DNA from: Sphingobium sp. YR768
Lineage (GTDB): Bacteria; Pseudomonadota; Alphaproteobacteria; Sphingomonadales; Sphingomonadaceae
Assembly: GCF_900111125.1 (NCBI RefSeq)
Contig: NZ_FOGE01000010.1
Coordinates: forward strand, 1 to 64,000
Length of the DNA: 64,000 nucleotides
Reading direction: 5' to 3'
The first letter of the stretch is position 1; every line of letters begins with the position of its first letter. The notes under the pieces are model-generated. The model saw only the letters and a list, made by a program, of their open reading frames with translations, made no database searches and was not told where the DNA came from. Position numbers and translations under genes: made by a program. Of the stretch, positions 60,939 through 64,000 are shown one piece after another.

Positions 60939-61493
60939 TCAGAACTTGGCGACAACACCCGCCATCGGGCGGATCGAATGGAAGTTGCCGGTGGTATCTG
61001 CCTGCACGCGCAGGCGGACATTGCTGCTCTGGGCCGAACCACCCATGTCAGCGGGCGACAGTTCGACGCCCGCGCCATAGGTCATGCCATGATAGTCGCG
61101 GCTATCCTTGCCCAGCGCGTCGAAATTGGTCCACTGATAGCCGACTTTGGTGAAGATCAGGCTGTCCTTGCCTGCCTTCACGCCGACGCGGCCCGCCGCG
61201 CCATATTCCCAGTCGATATCGCCGCTCACGCCCTTCGACGCGGTGCCTTCGACACCGACGACGACCGGCCCGGCAACATTATAATTCACGCCAGCGACAC
61301 CCTCGACCATGCGGCCTTTATAGCCGACCGGCGGAATGCCTTCCTTGCTGGTTTCGCTGTCATAATTATGCACGCCGGCCATCACGCCGACATAGGGCTC
61401 AAGGCGCTTGGTGGAGCCGGCATCGTCCTGTGCAAAGGCGGCGGCGGGGAGCAGGCACGCAGCAGCGGCGGCCGTGAAAACCAGTGTCTTCAT
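60939..61493 (-). CDS. Small outer-membrane beta-barrel protein
   Basis: A 184-residue exported protein (MKTLVFTAAAAACLLPAAAF, then AQ cut). The rest alternates Gly and aromatic residues in amphipathic strands (YVGVMAGVHNY, VGYKGRMVEGVAGVNYNVAG) and ends in Phe, the outer-membrane signal. It belongs to the porin/opacity-like barrel group with about eight strands. Divergent from the lipoprotein at 61809. Confidence 0.8.
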   Translation of the reverse strand: MKTLVFTAAAAACLLPAAAFAQDDAGSTKRLEPYVGVMAGVHNYDSETSKEGIPPVGYKGRMVEGVAGVNYNVAGPVVVGVEGTASKGVSGDIDWEYGAAGRVGVKAGKDSLIFTKVGYQWTNFDALGKDSRDYHGMTYGAGVELSPADMGGSAQSSNVRLRVQADTTGNFHSIRPMAGVVAKF

Positions 61494-61808
61494 GGGTGTG
61501 ACCCTTTTATTCGTTGATGATTGGAATGCGGCGGTGTGGACCCGCCGGGCCTAACGGAGCGCTCAAAGCGGCTCGGTGTCGGCAGGGGAGAAATGGATGA
61601 GCGGGCCGGAAGGTTTCCTGAACGACATCGAAAAATCGGGCAAAAGCCGATTATGTGACGGAAAGAACACGCTTTCTGTCATTTCCATGAACAGAAGGCG
61701 GCTTTTCTGAACCTGCGATAAATGCTGGCATGGAAAGGATAATCCATTCACAACCAATTCAAGCTGGCCGCGTTACGCAGGGCATAGGATGATTTGAGGA
61801 GACAGGCG
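61494..61808. other. Divergent intergenic region
   Basis: About 315 bp between the barrel gene and the Gly/Tyr-rich lipoprotein gene. It is AT-richer than the genes (near 61620-61760) and should hold promoters for both. GAGGAG at 61795-61800 is the ribosome site of the gene at 61809. No repeat or RNA gene seen. Confidence 0.4.
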
Positions 61809-62486
61809 ATGACGGGCATCCGACATCGGTTTCTGGCGGCCATGGGCCTTGCGGGCACATTGATGCTTAGTGGCTGCTATGATGATGGTTATGGCTATGG
61901 CGGCGTCAGCGTCGGCAGCGGCTATTATGGCAATGGCTATTATGGGAACGATTATTACGATCCCTATTATGGCGCGGGCTATTATCCCGGCGGCTATGGC
62001 TGGTATGACGGCTTCTATTATCCGGGCAACGGCTATTATGTCTATGATCGTGGCGGTCGACGTCACCGCTGGAATGACGGCCAGCGCCGCTATTGGGAAG
62101 GCCGCAGGGGCGATCGTCCTGGTGCCGGACGGCCGGGAGACGGTCGTCCAGGGGATGGGCGCCCCGGCTATGGACGCCCCGGTGATGGTCGTCCGGGCGA
62201 TGGGCGTGGCCGCGATCGGGATGGCAATTGGGGCAATCGCGACCCCAATCGTCCGCCGGGCGATGGCAATTGGAACGGGCAACGTCCGCCACGGGGCGGC
62301 GATCGTGGACCGGGCCGCTGGCGCGGCAATGACGGTGCTCGCCCGCAACCCCAGCCCGGTCTTCGTCCCCCGCAGCAGGCGCGTCCGCAACCGCAGCCCC
62401 GCCCGCAGATGAGCCAGCCACGGGCCGATCGTCCGATGCGCGCGCCCAGCCGTGGCGGCGCGATGCCCCGGACGCGCGACAACTGA
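61809..62486 (+). CDS. Gly/Tyr- and Arg/Asp/Pro-rich lipoprotein
   Basis: About 225 residues; signal ends at LSGC (lipobox). Residues 25-80 are a Gly-Tyr-rich stretch with repeated GYYGN and DYYDPYYG units; residues 100-150 are runs of RPGDG; the end is Pro/Gln/Arg-rich. Such low-complexity proteins occur on cell surfaces and may bind polymers or form flexible coats. It is coupled to the next lipoprotein gene by a 1-base overlap. Confidence 0.7.
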   Translation: MTGIRHRFLAAMGLAGTLMLSGCYDDGYGYGGVSVGSGYYGNGYYGNDYYDPYYGAGYYPGGYGWYDGFYYPGNGYYVYDRGGRRHRWNDGQRRYWEGRRGDRPGAGRPGDGRPGDGRPGYGRPGDGRPGDGRGRDRDGNWGNRDPNRPPGDGNWNGQRPPRGGDRGPGRWRGNDGARPQPQPGLRPPQQARPQPQPRPQMSQPRADRPMRAPSRGGAMPRTRDN

Positions 62487-63172
62487 TGCTGGCAGGGATC
62501 AGGACCTCCATATTGCTCCCACTCCTGCTCGTCGCCGCGTGCGACGGGCGGGAAGAGAGCGCGATCGACAATCTGGCCAACGGCGCCAACAGCACACAGG
62601 TCGAAAATAACGTTCGCGCCGAAGCGATGGCGTTGATGGAACCGCTCAACCCGCCGGCCCCCGGCACGCCCGGTGGCCTGCCGGTCGATCCCGCGCCGCT
62701 GGCCGAAGGATCGATCGATCCCGACAGCGCACAGGGCGCGGCGCAGGTGGTGCAGGGCTATTATGGCCTGTTGGAAGAAAAGCGGTTCGAGGATGCGCAG
62801 GATCTCTGGGATCCGGAGGGGGCAATCGGCGCGCAGGACGATGCCCATTTCGAGGCGCGCTTCCGGGGCTTCGGCGAAATCCACGCCAATATCGGCGCCC
62901 CGTCCGATCCCGAAGGTGCGGCCGGTTCCTCCTATGTCACCGTGCCGGTGCAGCTCTATGGCCGGATCAAGGCCAATGGAAAGCCCTTCTACACGCTGCG
63001 GCAGGTCGTGCTGCGCCGGGTCAACGACGTGCCCGGATCGACCGAGACGCAGCGGCGCTGGCATATCGAATCGATTGCCGCCTATGTGCCGCCCAAAGTG
63101 CCGCCGGGGGACAATGCAGCCGAACCGCCCAAAGCCATCTCGATGACAGACGGCATGGCCGACAAGCCCTGA
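62486..63172 (+). CDS. Putative lipoprotein
   Basis: A 228-residue exported protein with lipobox VAAC. After a disordered linker (NPPAPGTPGG) comes a compact domain (GYYGLLEEKRFEDAQDLWDP and YVTVPVQLYGRIKANGKPF) that looks like a SnoaL/NTF2-like alpha+beta fold. Followed by a perfect terminator. Role unknown. Confidence 0.7.
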   Translation: MLAGIRTSILLPLLLVAACDGREESAIDNLANGANSTQVENNVRAEAMALMEPLNPPAPGTPGGLPVDPAPLAEGSIDPDSAQGAAQVVQGYYGLLEEKRFEDAQDLWDPEGAIGAQDDAHFEARFRGFGEIHANIGAPSDPEGAAGSSYVTVPVQLYGRIKANGKPFYTLRQVVLRRVNDVPGSTETQRRWHIESIAAYVPPKVPPGDNAAEPPKAISMTDGMADKP

Positions 63173-63217
63173 AAATAAATATGCCCGGCCTTTTGGAAAG
63201 GCCGGGCATATTTATTT
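63173..63217. terminator. Bidirectional terminator between convergent genes
   Basis: A perfect 21-bp stem (arms 63173-63193 and 63197-63217, loop TGG) with a GC-rich centre (GCCCGGCC) and A-rich/T-rich ends, so it works in both directions for the lipoprotein and the cyclophilin gene. Confidence 0.9.
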
Positions 63218-63242
63218 ATCCATCAATCCAGGCGGCTGGCGC

Positions 63243-63695
63243 TCAGGCCACGGTCGCCTTGATGATCTTGCCGGGGGTGCGCGGCGGCTCACCCTTGGGC
63301 AGCGCGTCGACATAGTCCATGCCCGACGTCACTTCGCCCCAGACGGTGTACTGGCCGTCGAGGAAGGTGGCATCGTCGAAGCAGATGAAGAACTGGCTGT
63401 TCGCGCTGTTCGGGTTGGACGAACGGGCCATCGAGCAGACGCCGCGGACATGCGGTTCGCGGCTGAATTCAGCCTTGATGTCGGGCAGCTTCGATCCACC
63501 CATGCCGGTGCCGGTCGGGTCGCCGCCCTGCGCCATGAAGCCGGGGATGACGCGGTGGAACACGACGCCGTCGTAGAAGCCATCCTTGGCCAGCGTGGTG
63601 ATGCGTTCGACATGGCCGGGCGCCAAGTCGGGACGCAGCTTGATCACGACGTCGCCGCCGCTGTCGAGGGTGAAGGTCAGGGTTTCGTCGGCCAT
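63243..63695 (-). CDS. Peptidyl-prolyl cis-trans isomerase (cyclophilin)
   Basis: A 150-residue cytoplasmic cyclophilin. Active-site residues are the Arg in VVFHRVIPGFMAQGGD, and SQFFICFDD; the extra GTGMGGSKLPDI loop is usual for small bacterial forms (PpiB type). No signal peptide. It catalyses proline isomerisation during folding. Confidence 0.93.
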   Translation of the reverse strand: MADETLTFTLDSGGDVVIKLRPDLAPGHVERITTLAKDGFYDGVVFHRVIPGFMAQGGDPTGTGMGGSKLPDIKAEFSREPHVRGVCSMARSSNPNSANSQFFICFDDATFLDGQYTVWGEVTSGMDYVDALPKGEPPRTPGKIIKATVA

Positions 63696-63840
63696 GGGAA
63701 TCCTCTCTTGCCGGGGAAGGGTATGGGGAGCCCATATAAAGGCTAATGAGGCGGATGGAAGCGCTGTCCCCCCATTGCAATTCTTTTGTGCATCGGCGAA
63801 AGCGACAGAATGTTACAGGAACCGGACAGTAGGGGGCGCT

Positions 63841-64000
63841 ATGAGCGAGCGCGGCGATACAGCCGAACCCCTTGTGCATGGGGAAGAATTTGACGACATT
63901 CTGATCGATCAGGCCGAAACCGGCCTGGACGAGGATGACCGGCTGAAACCTGAATTCCTGACCGCCGTGCTCGACGCGGTGGAGGATGGCGACAGCGAAG
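63841..64000 (+). CDS. mgtE: Magnesium transporter MgtE, N-terminus, partial
   Basis: Starts MSERGDTAEPLVHGEEFDDI and runs off the window. The segment LKPEFLTAVLDAVEDGD is the start of the MgtE N domain, which senses Mg. The 144 bp before it hold no gene. The assignment rests on this short segment. Confidence 0.6.
   Translation, partial: MSERGDTAEPLVHGEEFDDILIDQAETGLDEDDRLKPEFLTAVLDAVEDGDSE

Noticed and set aside
61773..62390. Ile/Ala-rich frame opposite the Gly/Tyr lipoprotein
   Set aside because: Simple-sequence shadow of the repeat-rich gene on the plus strand.

Overview
The window looks like chromosomal DNA of a GC-rich alphaproteobacterium, most likely a sphingomonad (Sphingobium/Sphingomonas-like). 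This is inferred from the style of the proteins and the gene set (plant-type glutamate-cysteine ligase, ruvAB, smc, DciA, mutY, pmbA, ppc, RsmE, UbiA). It has two halves: an accessory genomic island (about 1-27,235) and conserved core chromosome (about 27,213-64,000). The boundary is a tRNA-Leu(CAG) gene on the minus strand, whose 3' end is the island attachment site.

The island is a tandem pile-up of at least three integrated units. The 3' end of the tRNA (27218-27235) is repeated at 21012-21029 and, one base shorter in similarity, around 7467-7482. Each copy has a shared motif on its left (CCGGACGTC), and the two internal copies share a distal arm about 65 bp to the right. The unit next to the tRNA (21-27 kb) carries a P4-type tyrosine integrase, hipBA with three spaced operators, an orphan AbiEi-type antitoxin/regulator, an AlpA-like regulator, a DUF2274 protein and a fragment of the conjugation gene trbI. 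The middle unit (7.5-21 kb) carries a Fic protein, a traG fragment, a membrane DUF4384 protein coupled to a secreted CHAT (caspase-like) protease-TPR protein, and, divergently, a five-gene operon: M4-like zinc protease, metallo-beta-lactamase-fold hydrolase, plant-PPO-like tyrosinase, DUF2182 membrane protein and cyclooxygenase-like haem peroxidase. The leftmost unit (1-7.5 kb) carries a PGN_0703-type restriction-like protein, a HUH-endonuclease-like protein followed by three 22-bp direct repeats, small regulators, a phage structural-protein remnant and a second CHAT-TPR gene fused head-to-head with that remnant.

The core half encodes housekeeping functions: glyoxalase pathway (gloA, gloB), acyl-CoA synthetase, ruvA/ruvB split by a GIY-YIG cassette bounded by perfect 28-bp inverted repeats, glutathione synthesis (gshA) with rsmE, ubiquinone synthesis (ubiA) with a phospholipase D-family protein, an aminotransferase, smc, two DsbA-like thiol oxidoreductases, dciA, mutY-nudC, pmbA-cysQ-like, LMW phosphatase with a HerA-like ATPase, a cytochrome c, ppc, envelope lipoproteins, a cyclophilin and the start of mgtE.

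The best candidate for an undescribed system is the middle island unit. A caspase-like CHAT module and a tightly overlapped protease-hydrolase-phenoloxidase-oxylipin-type peroxidase operon share one divergent promoter region inside a mobile unit. No step of its biochemistry is proven by sequence alone.
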